Shown: positions 9,648 through 18,508, counted from the stretch's first letter. The stretch: 64,000 nt of DNA from Bacteroidia bacterium (GCA_030430575.1 JAUIKF010000047.1:1-64000), one strand, 5' to 3'. Numbers and translations: made by a program. Notes: generated from the sequence alone by a model not told the origin.

Positions 9648-10163
9648 ATGCTAAAACCATTTAAAGGAATTTTTCCTCAAATAGCCTCAGATGTCTTCAT
9701 CGCGGAAAACGCCACCATCATCGGCCAGGTGACGATAGGTGAGGCGAGTAGCGTGTGGTACAATGCGATCTTGAGAGGCGATGTGGACGCCATTCACATC
9801 GGTCAACGCACGAATCTGCAAGACGCTGTCATCGCACATTGCACGACCAATCGTTGTCCTACGATTGTAGGAGATGAAGTCACAGTCGGCCATGCAGCGA
9901 TTTTACATGGCTGCACCATCGAAAATCAGGTCTTGATAGGAATGGGGGCAAAAGTCCTTGACGAAGCGATTGTACCAAGTCATTGTGTCGTCGCGGCAGG
10001 TGCCTTGGTCTTGGAACGCCAGGAACTCGCAGCGGGCTATCTCTATGCAGGCGTGCCTGCCCGCAAAGTCAAGGCACTGACACAGGCGCAGATAGCGGGG
10101 ATTCAACAGAGTGCCTTGCACTACGTCGAAAATGCTCGACTTCATCGAGAAATCTCAGGCTGA
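9648..10163 (+). CDS. Gamma-carbonic anhydrase-like hexapeptide-repeat protein
   Basis: This 171-residue left-handed beta-helix protein belongs to the YrdA/PaaY/gamma-CA family. Hexapeptide-like repeats run from about residue 20 to 130, with NAILRGDVDAIHIGQRTNLQ matching the conserved Arg/Asp and Gln/Asn positions. The zinc-type histidines appear in VIAHC, TVGHAAILHGC (HxxxxH). The C-terminal helix VKALTQAQIAGIQQSALHYV is typical. Many members lack measurable carbonic anhydrase activity, so the reaction is not certain. Its last 95 bp overlap the convergent acyltransferase gene. Confidence 0.88.
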   Translation: MLKPFKGIFPQIASDVFIAENATIIGQVTIGEASSVWYNAILRGDVDAIHIGQRTNLQDAVIAHCTTNRCPTIVGDEVTVGHAAILHGCTIENQVLIGMGAKVLDEAIVPSHCVVAAGALVLERQELAAGYLYAGVPARKVKALTQAQIAGIQQSALHYVENARLHREISG

Positions 10164-11289
10164 GATGCCCTATCAGGGGAAGGGCAAATGGTATGACCAG
10201 TGCTATGGGAAGAGGCAAAAAGACAAAGCCTAGTAAGGTATAGATGAAATAAAAAATCGATACCCAGATCATTCGCATGACAATTCGCACAGAAGTCTTG
10301 AATTTAGGACTAGGGATGAGTTTGTGTACCAATATGTCCGTCAACACAAGGGGGAGGAAATGAATAATAAAGCCCAGTATAAAAGGGATGAAGAAAAGGA
10401 TTAGGCGAAATATTGAAGGCTTTTCTGGAGTGCCTGACAGGCGTTTTGTTTTGTGAGACTTTTGCGAGGAGTGAGGTGCCAAAGCATCCAGTTCAGGTTG
10501 GGATAATGTGGCTAATTGCCTTGCTACTTTTTGCTCCGCCAAAAATGCTTCACGATCAGTCCATTGACTTTTTGTAGCTAGTGTTTTCGCTGCTTCTTGC
10601 GCGACCAGCGCGTCAAGTTTCTCATAATGCGCCGCTGGCGCGATGTGTAGCATTTCTGATTCCAGACGGGCTTGTAGGTCTAGGGTAAATTGGCGTATGC
10701 ACTGACGCGGATTGGTGCGATAGGCATCTAGATAATCCCTCACGGATATCGCCTCTCCAAATTGTACCTGTACCACGCTCCGCCAGCGTGCATAATCCTG
10801 AAAATGAACCCCTACAGGCACCACCTGTACATCTAACCCCAATTCATCAGCGGCACTCAGCGCAATACGCGCACAGCCCTTTTTGAGGGGGCGGAGGGCA
10901 TAGGTCATTTCCTGGTTGGCCTCAGGAAAAAGTAGGACTGCATGACCTTCCGCCAATATTTCGCGGCATTTGTGAAAAACAGCTTCGTTTTTTTCTACCG
11001 TATTCACTTTGTCGCGCTGGCGATATACCGCGACTAGGTTGAAAGACGACAACAGCCGTGCGAGCCATGGACGCTGAAAGAGGTCTGCTCTGGTGAGAAA
11101 ATATCCTTGGCGATCAACTTGAGCTATAGGAAGCATCGCATCTACAAAGGCGTTTTGATGATTGGGGGCAAGGATTAGGGGCTTATCTGTTGGAAGGTTC
11201 TCAAGCCCATATACATCGATTTTCCTAAAATGCCCATTTAGTCCCCACATTCCCCATACCTTGAGCAGCCGATATTTCAATGGATGCAT
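10069..11289 (-). CDS. 1-acyl-sn-glycerol-3-phosphate acyltransferase-like (PlsC family) protein
   Basis: This 406-residue membrane acyltransferase shows motif I as NHQNAFVDAML (HxxxxD), a motif III-like VLLFPEANQ and a following PLKKGCARIAL. A C-terminal hydrophobic region at about 295-370 (LILFFIPFILGFIIHFL and IYTLLGFVFLPLPIALVIPF) should form membrane spans. Family members transfer an acyl chain to lysophosphatidic acid or similar glycerolipids at the inner membrane. The final 30 or so residues are encoded on the opposite strand of the gamma-CA gene's 3' end and read like an extension rather than a conserved domain. Divergently placed from yceD with a 74-bp gap. Confidence 0.85.
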   Translation of the reverse strand: MHPLKYRLLKVWGMWGLNGHFRKIDVYGLENLPTDKPLILAPNHQNAFVDAMLPIAQVDRQGYFLTRADLFQRPWLARLLSSFNLVAVYRQRDKVNTVEKNEAVFHKCREILAEGHAVLLFPEANQEMTYALRPLKKGCARIALSAADELGLDVQVVPVGVHFQDYARWRSVVQVQFGEAISVRDYLDAYRTNPRQCIRQFTLDLQARLESEMLHIAPAAHYEKLDALVAQEAAKTLATKSQWTDREAFLAEQKVARQLATLSQPELDALAPHSSQKSHKTKRLSGTPEKPSIFRLILFFIPFILGFIIHFLPLVLTDILVHKLIPSPKFKTSVRIVMRMIWVSIFYFIYTLLGFVFLPLPIALVIPFALPLIGHLSLRFLDEVEHFRRSARHSVESPLSAPVSVP

Positions 11290-11310
11290 GTGAATATTCG
11301 TTTTTGAGCT

Positions 11311-11341
11311 TTTGATTTACCTGTTACAATCCCTATCTTTG
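11311..11341 (+). promoter_or_regulatory. Bacteroidota-type promoter for yceD-rpmF
   Basis: TTTG at 11311-11314 and TATCTTTG at 11334-11341 are separated by exactly 19 bases. This is the known Bacteroidota -33/-7 consensus (TTTG-N19-TAnnTTTG). The yceD start codon follows 22 nt downstream. Confidence 0.85.
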
Positions 11342-11363
11342 CAGCCCAGCAAATTTTGCTGAT

Positions 11364-11924
11364 ATGATGAAAAAGTCCTTTGAAAGAAAATATGCTATCA
11401 ATGTTGGTCAACTAAAGTTGGGTAAACATGAAGAAACCTTCTTCATAGATACCACTTTTTTTGAGGAGTTTGACCAAGAAGATGTGCTCGAAAGTGCTGT
11501 TACAGTAAATTTAGCTATGGAAAAATTTGATACCCACTTGGATGTCAAATTTATCTTGAAAGGAAACCTTGGACTTCCTTGTGACCGCTGCCTAGAGCCC
11601 TATTCTTATGATTTCCATCTCGAAGACCGAATCATTTATTCTTTTGAAAAAGAGATAAATTTCAAAGACTCTGAGGTCATTTTCATTGATAGATTTGAAG
11701 CTAACTTGAGTTTTGTACAGGAGTTTTACGACTTCATTACACTCTCAATTCCCCTGAGAAAGGTTCCTTCACCAGAAGTGCATATCTGTGCGCCAGAGGT
11801 GCTCGACTTTCTTGGCCTTGACAGCGACGGGACCCCTAAAGTCACCTATTCCGATCCAGAAGCGGTAGAAACGGACCCACGCTGGGAAGCCCTTAAAAAA
11901 TTAAAAAAGAACCAAAACAACTAA
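11364..11924 (+). CDS. YceD/DUF177 family protein
   Basis: This 186-residue protein has the family signature Cys73-x2-Cys76 in LPCDRCLEPYSY, and a second Cys near the C-terminus (HICAPEVLD). YceD proteins are linked to 23S rRNA accumulation in Escherichia coli, and the gene almost always precedes rpmF, as here with a 10-bp gap. The start could be either Met of the ATGATG pair; the promoter spacing fits both. The acidic tail (YSDPEAVETDPRWEALKKL) is common in Bacteroidota members. Confidence 0.9.
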   Translation: MMKKSFERKYAINVGQLKLGKHEETFFIDTTFFEEFDQEDVLESAVTVNLAMEKFDTHLDVKFILKGNLGLPCDRCLEPYSYDFHLEDRIIYSFEKEINFKDSEVIFIDRFEANLSFVQEFYDFITLSIPLRKVPSPEVHICAPEVLDFLGLDSDGTPKVTYSDPEAVETDPRWEALKKLKKNQNN

Positions 11925-11934
11925 TCCCAGGATC

Positions 11935-12117
11935 ATGGCACATCCTAAACGAAAAATATCTAAAACGCGCAGAGACAAGCGCCGTACCCACCTGAAACTC
12001 ACACAGCGTCCATTCTATCTGGACCCAGAAACAGGTGAGCCTACCCTTTACCACCGTGTATGCCTCGAAAGTGGCCACTACCGTGGACGCCAGGTGATGG
12101 AAGGCGAAGACGATTAA
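11935..12117 (+). CDS. rpmF: 50S ribosomal protein L32
   Basis: The 60-residue protein has the highly basic L32 N-terminus MAHPKRKISKTRRDKRRTH. The middle carries YHRVCLESGHYRGRQV, with a single Cys, so this is the form without a full zinc ribbon. It is cotranscribed with yceD from the promoter at 11311-11341 and ends 5 bp before a small membrane-protein gene. Confidence 0.97.
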   Translation: MAHPKRKISKTRRDKRRTHLKLTQRPFYLDPETGEPTLYHRVCLESGHYRGRQVMEGEDD

Positions 12118-12122
12118 GCTAA

Positions 12123-12299
12123 ATGAGTAAATTTAGCCTCAAATCTAAGCTCATGATCTTTATGACCATTGGGCTTCTATTTCTATCTTATGGACTCCAT
12201 AGATACTTGGGACGCGGAGCAGTTTCTTGGATTCCATTTGGTTTAGGGGCTTTCTTTATCGTTTTAGGAATTGTCTTGGATAGATTCAAAAAGCAATAA
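12123..12299 (+). CDS. Small two-helix membrane protein
   Basis: A 58-codon frame starts with ATG 5 bp after the rpmF stop. It encodes two hydrophobic helices (about residues 10-24 and 36-52) around a short loop, RYLGRGAVSW, and a basic end DRFKKQ. Close spacing, positive-inside ends and a strong terminator 47 bp after its stop argue for a real third gene of the yceD-rpmF operon. I recognise no family or function. Confidence 0.65.
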   Translation: MSKFSLKSKLMIFMTIGLLFLSYGLHRYLGRGAVSWIPFGLGAFFIVLGIVLDRFKKQ

Positions 12300-12346
12300 T
12301 CCACGCCGTAGAGCGTTTTTTTACGGTAAAGGTTTGATACAAGTAT

Positions 12347-12380
12347 GGGGTGTCTACGCAAGGTAGACACCCCTTTTTGT
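12347..12380 (+). terminator. Rho-independent terminator of the yceD-rpmF operon
   Basis: An 11-bp perfect stem (GGGGTGTCTAC at 12347-12357 with its complement at 12363-12373) encloses a five-base loop and is followed by five Ts. Confidence 0.85.
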
Positions 12381-12518
12381 GTGTACACAATCTTTGGAGA
12401 TAAAACAGGTCATAAAGAACGGTTATCTTGAATCAAGACGATGGGGTGAAGTTAAAACTAAATAATTAGTTTTAAAACTATTTCTTTAGTTCTTTGGTTT
12501 TTCTTTTGTGAGCGATTG

Positions 12519-12576
12519 GTAGGGTCATATAGCGTAGGGTCAGGACATGTCCTGACCCTACGCTATATGACCCTAC
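12519..12576. repeat. 58-bp perfect palindrome
   Basis: Positions 12519-12547 and 12548-12576 are exact reverse complements (29-base arms, centre ACATGT, no loop). Each arm contains the direct repeat GTAGGGTCA twice, and a further TGACCCTA follows at 12583-12590. It lies 27 bp past the 3' end of the leftward glyS gene. It may end glyS transcripts, but there is no T run; a dispersed palindromic element is equally likely. The rest of 12381-12518 shows only AT-rich sequence. Confidence 0.8.
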
Positions 12577-12602
12577 TGAACATGACCCTATTGAAGTATA
12601 TC

Positions 12603-14144
12603 TTATCCTAGCAACTCCCGCCAGCTCAAGCGCTTGCTGATCTGCTCGCGCAGCGAACTGATTGGCACCCGCACCTGCTCCATGCTATCCCGTTCGCGGA
12701 TCGTGACACAATTGTCGTCCTTGGTCTCATAGTCTACTGTCACACAGTAAGGCGTACCAATCGCATCATGACGGCGGTAGCGACGTCCTACGGAGTCTTT
12801 TTCATCATACATGACTGAATAGTCAAGTTTCAATTCGTCAATGATCTGGCGAGAAATCTCTTGCAAGCCGTCCTTTTTGACTAAGGGGAATACAGCTACC
12901 TTGTAGGGAGCCAGTAATGGGTGCAGTTTTAATACCACACGGGTTTCCATTCCGCCTTTTGCATTAGGCACTTCCTCTTCCTGGTAAGCATTGCTCATAT
13001 GAGCGAGGAAAGTACGATCCAGTCCGACGGACGTTTCAAGGACATAAGGAACATAAGACTCGCGCGTTTCTGGGTCGAAGAATTGGAGTTTTTTGTTGGA
13101 GTATTCTTGATGCTGATTCAAGTCAAAGTCTGTCCGGGAGTGGATACCTTCCAACTCTTTGAAGCCAAAGGGGAATTGGAACTGGATGTCTTCAGCAGCA
13201 TCTGCATAGTGTGCGAGCTTCTCATGCACATGAAACTGCAAGCGATCTTCACTGAGGCCCAACGTTTTGTGCCATTTCACGCGATAGTTTTTCCAGTATT
13301 CAAACCACTCCATCTGCGTGCCTGGCTTAATGAAGTATTGCATCTCCATTTGCTCAAATTCTCTCATGCGGAAGATGAACTGGCGCGCCACGATCTCGTT
13401 GCGGAAGGCTTTCCCGATCTGAGCAATCCCAAATGGGAGCTTCATACGTGAGGTCTTCTGCACATTGAGGTAATTGACAAATATGCCCTGAGCAGTCTCT
13501 GGGCGCAGGTAGAGATCCAACGCCGTATCGGCAGTTGCACCTAGCTGAGTCTTGAACATCAGGTTGAACTGACGGACGTCAGCCCAGTTTTTGGAACCAG
13601 AAACGGGGTCTACTATGCCAAATTCGATGATGAGGTCGCGGAGCTTGGTGAGGTCTTCAGTGTTGAGGGCTTCCTCGTATTTTGCCTGCGCTTCGCGGGC
13701 CTTGACCGCGTTGCGATTATTTTTTAAATATTTTTCAAATTCCTCACTCCCAGCTTCCCAGCCTTCCTTGCGGGCGCGCTTCTGCGTGTCCTTGAGTGAT
13801 TTCGCCTCAAATTTCGCAATGTGATCCTCCAACAGTACGTCTGCACGGTAGCGTTTCTTGGAATCTTTATTATCGATCAACGGGTCATTAAAGGCATCTA
13901 CGTGGCCAGAAGCCTTCCACACAGTGGGGTGCATGAGGATGGCAGAATCAAGCCCCACGATGTTTTCATGCATTTGAACCATGGCCTTCCACCAGGCTGT
14001 CATGATATTTCGCTTCAGTTCCACACCGAGCTGGCCGTAGTCATAGACTGCGCCGAGGCCGTCATAGATTTCGCTAGATTGAAAAATAAAGCCGTACTCT
14101 TTCGCGTGGGAGATGATTTTGGGAAATATTTCGTCGTAGTTCAT
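12603..14144 (-). CDS. glyS: Glycine--tRNA ligase (dimeric, class II)
   Basis: This 513-residue enzyme charges tRNA-Gly. It is the single-chain alpha2 type, as shown by the N-terminal segment KEYGFIFQSSEIYDGLGAVYDYG (split here: KEYGFIFQSSEIYDGLGAV), motif 2-like FRNEIVARQFIFRMREFEQM and motif 3 ETSVGLDRTFLAHM. The C-terminal anticodon-binding domain covers about 405-513 (PYKVAVFPLVKKDGL). An insertion of about 60 residues rich in Lys, Glu and Asn (about 85-165) is usual in Bacteroidota and archaeal-type enzymes. It is a single gene. Confidence 0.97.
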   Translation of the reverse strand: MNYDEIFPKIISHAKEYGFIFQSSEIYDGLGAVYDYGQLGVELKRNIMTAWWKAMVQMHENIVGLDSAILMHPTVWKASGHVDAFNDPLIDNKDSKKRYRADVLLEDHIAKFEAKSLKDTQKRARKEGWEAGSEEFEKYLKNNRNAVKAREAQAKYEEALNTEDLTKLRDLIIEFGIVDPVSGSKNWADVRQFNLMFKTQLGATADTALDLYLRPETAQGIFVNYLNVQKTSRMKLPFGIAQIGKAFRNEIVARQFIFRMREFEQMEMQYFIKPGTQMEWFEYWKNYRVKWHKTLGLSEDRLQFHVHEKLAHYADAAEDIQFQFPFGFKELEGIHSRTDFDLNQHQEYSNKKLQFFDPETRESYVPYVLETSVGLDRTFLAHMSNAYQEEEVPNAKGGMETRVVLKLHPLLAPYKVAVFPLVKKDGLQEISRQIIDELKLDYSVMYDEKDSVGRRYRRHDAIGTPYCVTVDYETKDDNCVTIRERDSMEQVRVPISSLREQISKRLSWRELLG

Positions 14145-14457
14145 GCAATGGTTGTGTTAAAATCAAAAACGTCGCGAAGTTAGGAATTAATTTTCAATTC
14201 AAAATTCGTCATGATCCATTAATCTTAGGCTGTTATATTTATCATTGATTAGGCATAGTTAGTTTTTATGACCTAGTCGCGGATTACCCACAAGCCCTGG
14301 CACAAGCAGAAATCCACGACAGCACGTTAAAACGTGCTATTTGCGCATTTTTTTATACGCTGGGCTGGATTTCCAGATAGTGTGTTGGTTCTGTGCGTAA
14401 TCCAGCCCCTATAAAAAAGCGGAACGCTTCATTCTCTATGGATGGGACAGCCTACCC
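14145..14457. other. Intergenic region with two hairpins, no gene seen
   Basis: This 313-bp gap separates glyS from the leftward propeller gene's stop. It holds a perfect 8-bp stem AGCACGTT/AACGTGCT at 14321-14338 and a 10-bp stem GGGCTGGATT (14362-14371) with its complement at 14399-14408 around a 27-nt loop. The second lies 50 bp past the propeller gene's stop and could end its transcript, though no T run follows on that strand. AATTCAAAATTC at 14202 resembles the sequence at 56070-56110. Confidence 0.5.
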
Positions 14458-15963
14458 CTAATCCTCTTCACTCGCAAACCCAAAAGAAATGTCAATCCAA
14501 GAAGCGATCGCTCTGTCTGGGTTAGCGGCTTTTGCCGGAGCGAAACGAAGCTTGGGAAGATGCTTTTCTATCTCTTTTACATAAAGTGGATCTACTTCTT
14601 TCACCACAATATGCGTTGAATAAGCTCCTTTTGCATTTACCAATACCCGTAACACTACATTTTCCGCCACATCATGTGAATTGAAGAAGGGAATGAGTTC
14701 CTGGAGGACCACTTCTTTATTCAACACCTTTGCCTGCGATTCTCCCAGAAAAGGAACAGCAGGAGTAGGGACGTATTTCTCTAGCATAGAATCCGCCAGG
14801 GTTTCTGTCATGAAGAAAGGAGCTCCTGTGCTATCTAAGGCAAAGGGGTCATAACTATAGGACATCGGTGCGATTACTTCCCCTGTTTTTACCTGATAAT
14901 CCCTGAGGATCAGGGTAAAAGGCGTTGTCGTCTCACCGGCTATCTCGAATCGCCCTAAAGGATCCCGCTGATAGAAGCGCAATTGGGTGATGCTATCCCC
15001 CACACGTACTGGAAAATAGGCTTCGACGACAGATAGGTGGAGGTCTGTAGCTGTGAAAGCATCTAGGCGAAAAATGGCTTTTTCCTTTCCATCCCCCTCA
15101 ATCACACCGCCAAGCAAGTAGCCGGGTCCCATGAATTGGCGAAAGTGCGCCTGATCTATGATGTCCAAACTATCAAACAAAGCTGTTGTAAACTGTTGCT
15201 CAGGTTTGGTATCAACTCCCAATGTATAAAGCCATGATTCTGCTTCGGTATCTGACGTTTGTGAAGGAATGGTACCAAAAATGTATTGCAGATCTGGCGA
15301 GGCGACCAGGTGGGTATTAAGGGGTAAAGGCTCTTCAAAAAGCGCCTTCCAATAGGAAAAATTGCGATTTCCTACCATCCATCGCTTATTGGACGCTTGG
15401 CTGAGGTAGCAGTTGGGGTGGGAGGAAGTAGGAGGGGGTAAAGAATCCAAAAGGGCCAATGCGCTATCTGAAGGGCAATGAGTGATCTGGAGGTCTTTGG
15501 TATGTAGGATTAACGTATCTTTTTGGGCATGGGTATACATCACATTTCCCTTATTGATCCAGTACCAAAATTTTCCCTCAAACTTCGGGGGCAGTGTCCT
15601 GACATGGCGGCGCGCCACATCGATGATCACCGATAGGGTGTCTTTGGCCAATGCTAATTGCCGACTGTCAGGGGACCATTGTGGATCAGTGTAAGGCCCT
15701 TTGATGCTAAAGACCTCTGTCTTGGAATCACAATCGTAGATTTTTAAGCTGGCAGGGTCATCAGTAGTGATCGCTACCTGTTTACCGTCAGGCGAAAATT
15801 GGGCCCTAGTCGGCGTCAACGCGCCAAGTGAATGGCGTGATTCTATGATAATTTGAGAAGCAGTCGCTTGAGAAAAGGCTTCTTGTGCCTGAACTTGAAA
15901 AAACAATAGGCAGTTAAAAGCGGCAAAAACGATGTGATTTTGCAACTGACGATAGACAGACAT
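14458..15963 (-). CDS. Secreted WD40/TolB-like propeller protein with TonB-C-like C-terminal domain
   Basis: The predicted protein has 501 residues from the ATG at 15963, 13 nt after the accC stop; a longer frame from 15996 would overlap accC and spoil the signal peptide. After an export signal ending FFQVQAQ come blade-like repeats: LTPTRAQFSPDGKQVAITTD and GPYTDPQWSPDSRQLALAKD. The final 85 residues resemble the TonB C-terminal domain as found in secreted Bacteroidota proteins: VVLRVLVNAKGAYSTHIVVK, LRFAPAKAANPDRAIASWID. It probably sits in the periplasm. The precise role is unknown. It is cotranscribed with accC by position only. Confidence 0.7.
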   Translation of the reverse strand: MSVYRQLQNHIVFAAFNCLLFFQVQAQEAFSQATASQIIIESRHSLGALTPTRAQFSPDGKQVAITTDDPASLKIYDCDSKTEVFSIKGPYTDPQWSPDSRQLALAKDTLSVIIDVARRHVRTLPPKFEGKFWYWINKGNVMYTHAQKDTLILHTKDLQITHCPSDSALALLDSLPPPTSSHPNCYLSQASNKRWMVGNRNFSYWKALFEEPLPLNTHLVASPDLQYIFGTIPSQTSDTEAESWLYTLGVDTKPEQQFTTALFDSLDIIDQAHFRQFMGPGYLLGGVIEGDGKEKAIFRLDAFTATDLHLSVVEAYFPVRVGDSITQLRFYQRDPLGRFEIAGETTTPFTLILRDYQVKTGEVIAPMSYSYDPFALDSTGAPFFMTETLADSMLEKYVPTPAVPFLGESQAKVLNKEVVLQELIPFFNSHDVAENVVLRVLVNAKGAYSTHIVVKEVDPLYVKEIEKHLPKLRFAPAKAANPDRAIASWIDISFGFASEED

Positions 15964-15976
15964 TTGGATTTCCCTT

Positions 15977-17323
15977 TTAGTCCTCTGACAAATCAAAGGT
16001 ATTTAGAAAGCCTGTGTCATAGACACCCGAGCGGAAAATCTCATCGCGCATCAACCGCTGATGAAAAGGAATCGTCGTTTTGATTCCATCTACGATAAAT
16101 TCCTCCAAGGCGCGTTCCATTTTCGCGATAGCTTCCTCTCTGGACATAGCTGAGACAATCAGCTTGGCAATCATGGAGTCGTAGAAGGGGGAGATCGTGT
16201 ACCCAGAATAGGCATGTGTATCTACACGAACCTTATGCCCACCTGGTTTATGAAAGTATTCAATCTTTCCTGGGTGTGGGCGGAAGTCATTGAAAGGATC
16301 CTCCGCATTGATCCGGACTTGAATACTATGGCGTTCAGATGGGTAATAATCGATACCCAGGATAGGGACACCTGCTGCAACTTTGATTTGCTCTTTGATA
16401 AGGTCGTAGTCAAATATTTCTTCCGTCACGGTATGCTCCACCTGGATACGGGTATTCATCTCCATGAAGTAGAATTTGCCATGCTTATCGTAGAGGAATT
16501 CGACGGTTCCCGCCCCTTCATAGTCCACGAAGGCAGCAGCCGCTACAGCTGCGGCGCCCATTTCTTTACGGGTTTCTTTGCTCAGGACTGGGCTAGGAGA
16601 CTCTTCGACCAGCTTTTGGTGGCGACGCTGGATGGTACAATCGCGTTCGGAGAGATGGCAATGATTGCCATGCTGATCAGAGATGACTTGAATTTCAATA
16701 TGTCGAGGTTCCTCGATATATTTTTCGAGGTACATCCCGTCGTTGCCAAAGGCAGCCCCTGCTTCTGCGCGTGCAGAGTTCCAAGCGGCTTCCAGCCCTT
16801 CAGGGCTTTCGACGCGGCGCATGCCCTTTCCGCCCCCGCCAGCCGTAGCCTTGAGTAGGACAGGGTAGCCTGCTTTTTCAGCTTCTTCATAAGCTTGCTC
16901 CAATGACTCTAACAGCCCTTTAGAGCCAGGAACCACAGGTACCCCTGCTTTGATCATTGCTGCTTTGGCAGCTGCTTTATCACCCATCGTATTGATGACC
17001 TCAGCTGTCGGACCTATAAATTTGATCCCATGATCTTCACATATTTGGGCAAATTCGGCGTTCTCCGCCAAAAAACCATACCCTGGATGGATGGCATCAA
17101 CGCCCGTGATCTCTGCCGCTGCGATGATATGGGCCATATTCAGGTAGCTATCCTTACTGGCTGGGGGGCCGATACATACGGCCTCATCAGAAAACCTGAC
17201 AGGCAGACTTTCGCGGTCAGCAGTAGAAAATACGCTTACTGTTTGGATGCCCATTTCGCGGCATGTACGTTGGATACGAAGGGCGATTTCACCCCTGTTG
17301 GCAATCAATATCTTTTTGAACAT
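15977..17323 (-). CDS. accC: Acetyl-CoA carboxylase biotin carboxylase subunit
   Basis: This 448-residue ATP-grasp enzyme carboxylates the biotin carried by AccB in the first half of the acetyl-CoA carboxylase reaction, feeding fatty acid synthesis. The N-terminus is [20 protein letters not shown]; the ATP-binding loop is [14 protein letters not shown] (about residue 159); the catalytic region contains [18 protein letters not shown] (about 283). Length and ends match the family. It follows accB by 21 bp in the same orientation. Confidence 0.97.
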   Translation of the reverse strand: MFKKILIANRGEIALRIQRTCREMGIQTVSVFSTADRESLPVRFSDEAVCIGPPASKDSYLNMAHIIAAAEITGVDAIHPGYGFLAENAEFAQICEDHGIKFIGPTAEVINTMGDKAAAKAAMIKAGVPVVPGSKGLLESLEQAYEEAEKAGYPVLLKATAGGGGKGMRRVESPEGLEAAWNSARAEAGAAFGNDGMYLEKYIEEPRHIEIQVISDQHGNHCHLSERDCTIQRRHQKLVEESPSPVLSKETRKEMGAAAVAAAAFVDYEGAGTVEFLYDKHGKFYFMEMNTRIQVEHTVTEEIFDYDLIKEQIKVAAGVPILGIDYYPSERHSIQVRINAEDPFNDFRPHPGKIEYFHKPGGHKVRVDTHAYSGYTISPFYDSMIAKLIVSAMSREEAIAKMERALEEFIVDGIKTTIPFHQRLMRDEIFRSGVYDTGFLNTFDLSED

Positions 17324-17344
17324 GACTTATTGCTATGCACTTAT

Positions 17345-17857
17345 TTATGCACTGGTATCAATCAAGAAAAGCTCTTGATCGTACTCCACTGGTTGTGCGT
17401 TTTCCACTAGGATTTTGACAATTTTACCTTCAATTTCAGATTCGATCTCATTAAAGAGCTTCATGGCTTCAATAATGCAGATCACCTGTCCCTTTTTCAC
17501 AGAATCACCCACATTGACAAAAGAGGGATTCTCGGGTGAAGAGGAACGATAAAATGTTCCAATCATGGGGGATTTGAACACCACGATATTTTCATTCTCA
17601 GTAGCCTTAGGTAATTCTGCTGGCGCAGCGGCTGGTGGTGAGGAAGCTGGTGCAGCGGGTTGAGGTGCTGCCTCTACTGGCGGAGCCATTACGGGCGCTG
17701 CTGCAACTGGCGGCGGTGCCGGTGCTGCGTAGACAATCTGGCTATCTCCAGATTCTCGCTTGATTTTCAGCTTGAACCCATCTTTCTCGATGGCTACTTC
17801 CGAAAGGGTGGTCTTGTTGACCAGTTTGAGGAGGTCTTGTATTTCCTTGTATTCCAT
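17345..17857 (-). CDS. accB: Biotin carboxyl carrier protein of acetyl-CoA carboxylase
   Basis: This 170-residue carrier has an N-terminal domain (MEYKEIQDLLKLVNKTTLSE), a flexible Pro/Ala linker (about 45-85) and a C-terminal biotinyl domain with the biotinylated Lys in IEAMKLFNEIE. The preceding GTFYRSSSPENPSFVNVGD is typical. It lies 4 bp after efp and 21 bp before accC; the efp-accB-accC order is common in bacteria and suggests one transcript. Confidence 0.97.
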   Translation of the reverse strand: MEYKEIQDLLKLVNKTTLSEVAIEKDGFKLKIKRESGDSQIVYAAPAPPPVAAAPVMAPPVEAAPQPAAPASSPPAAAPAELPKATENENIVVFKSPMIGTFYRSSSPENPSFVNVGDSVKKGQVICIIEAMKLFNEIESEIEGKIVKILVENAQPVEYDQELFLIDTSA

Positions 17858-17861
17858 AAGA

Positions 17862-18434
17862 TCAAGATTTCACGCGTTCCATATATTTTCTTGTGGCAGT
17901 TTCAATTTTGATCTTGTCACCGATATTGATAAATAAAGGGACTCTGATCTCTGCTCCACCATCGACGGTGGCAGGCTTTAAGGAGTTGGTGGCTGTATCT
18001 CCTTTGATACCAGGTTCTGTATAAGTGACTTCACGAATGACATTTTGAGCAAGCTCTACAGAAAGGATTTTATTATCAGCTGTATTAAACAACATTTCTA
18101 TCATTTCGCCTTCCTTCATGAGCTCCACATCAGAGACCATGCTTTTGTCAAGGGGGATTTCTTCCCAGGTATCTGTATCCATAAACATTAGGCTGGTTCC
18201 ATTATCGTAAGAATACTGATACTTCCGGCGCTCGACGCGAATTTCTTCTATTTTGGAAGTAGAATTGAAGGTGTCCTCGACAATCTTACCAGAATTCAAG
18301 CTTTTCATCTTTACCCGATAAAAACCTGCTGAACGGGCTTGCTTGACTTGTTGGAAACTGACTACACTCTGAATTTCACCTTTATGTTTGAAGGTCATCC
18401 CATTGCGAATGTTCGAGATGGATACTGATGCCAT
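17862..18434 (-). CDS. efp: Elongation factor P with non-canonical modification loop
   Basis: This 190-residue factor rescues ribosomes stalled at polyproline. The three domains are intact, with VTYTEPGIKGDTATNSLKPA and the C-terminal VPLFINIGDKIKIETATRKY. The loop that enters the peptidyl-transferase centre reads VKQARSAGFYRVK. By alignment with the usual VKPGKGxAFVR, the modified Lys34 is an Arg here and neighbouring Pro and Gly residues are gone. A leftward TATTTTTG at 18487-18494 may be the -7 element. It is the first gene of efp-accB-accC. Confidence 0.95.
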   Translation of the reverse strand: MASVSISNIRNGMTFKHKGEIQSVVSFQQVKQARSAGFYRVKMKSLNSGKIVEDTFNSTSKIEEIRVERRKYQYSYDNGTSLMFMDTDTWEEIPLDKSMVSDVELMKEGEMIEMLFNTADNKILSVELAQNVIREVTYTEPGIKGDTATNSLKPATVDGGAEIRVPLFINIGDKIKIETATRKYMERVKS

Positions 18435-18508
18435 AAATATAGACGTTGAGTTAGATTAATAAAGTGAATAATGGGAAAAGTGGCAGCAAAAATAACAAAA
18501 TCTAGGAA

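Noticed and set aside
16214-16858. Rightward 214-codon frame inside accC
   Set aside because: Antisense shadow of the conserved biotin carboxylase; no independent support.
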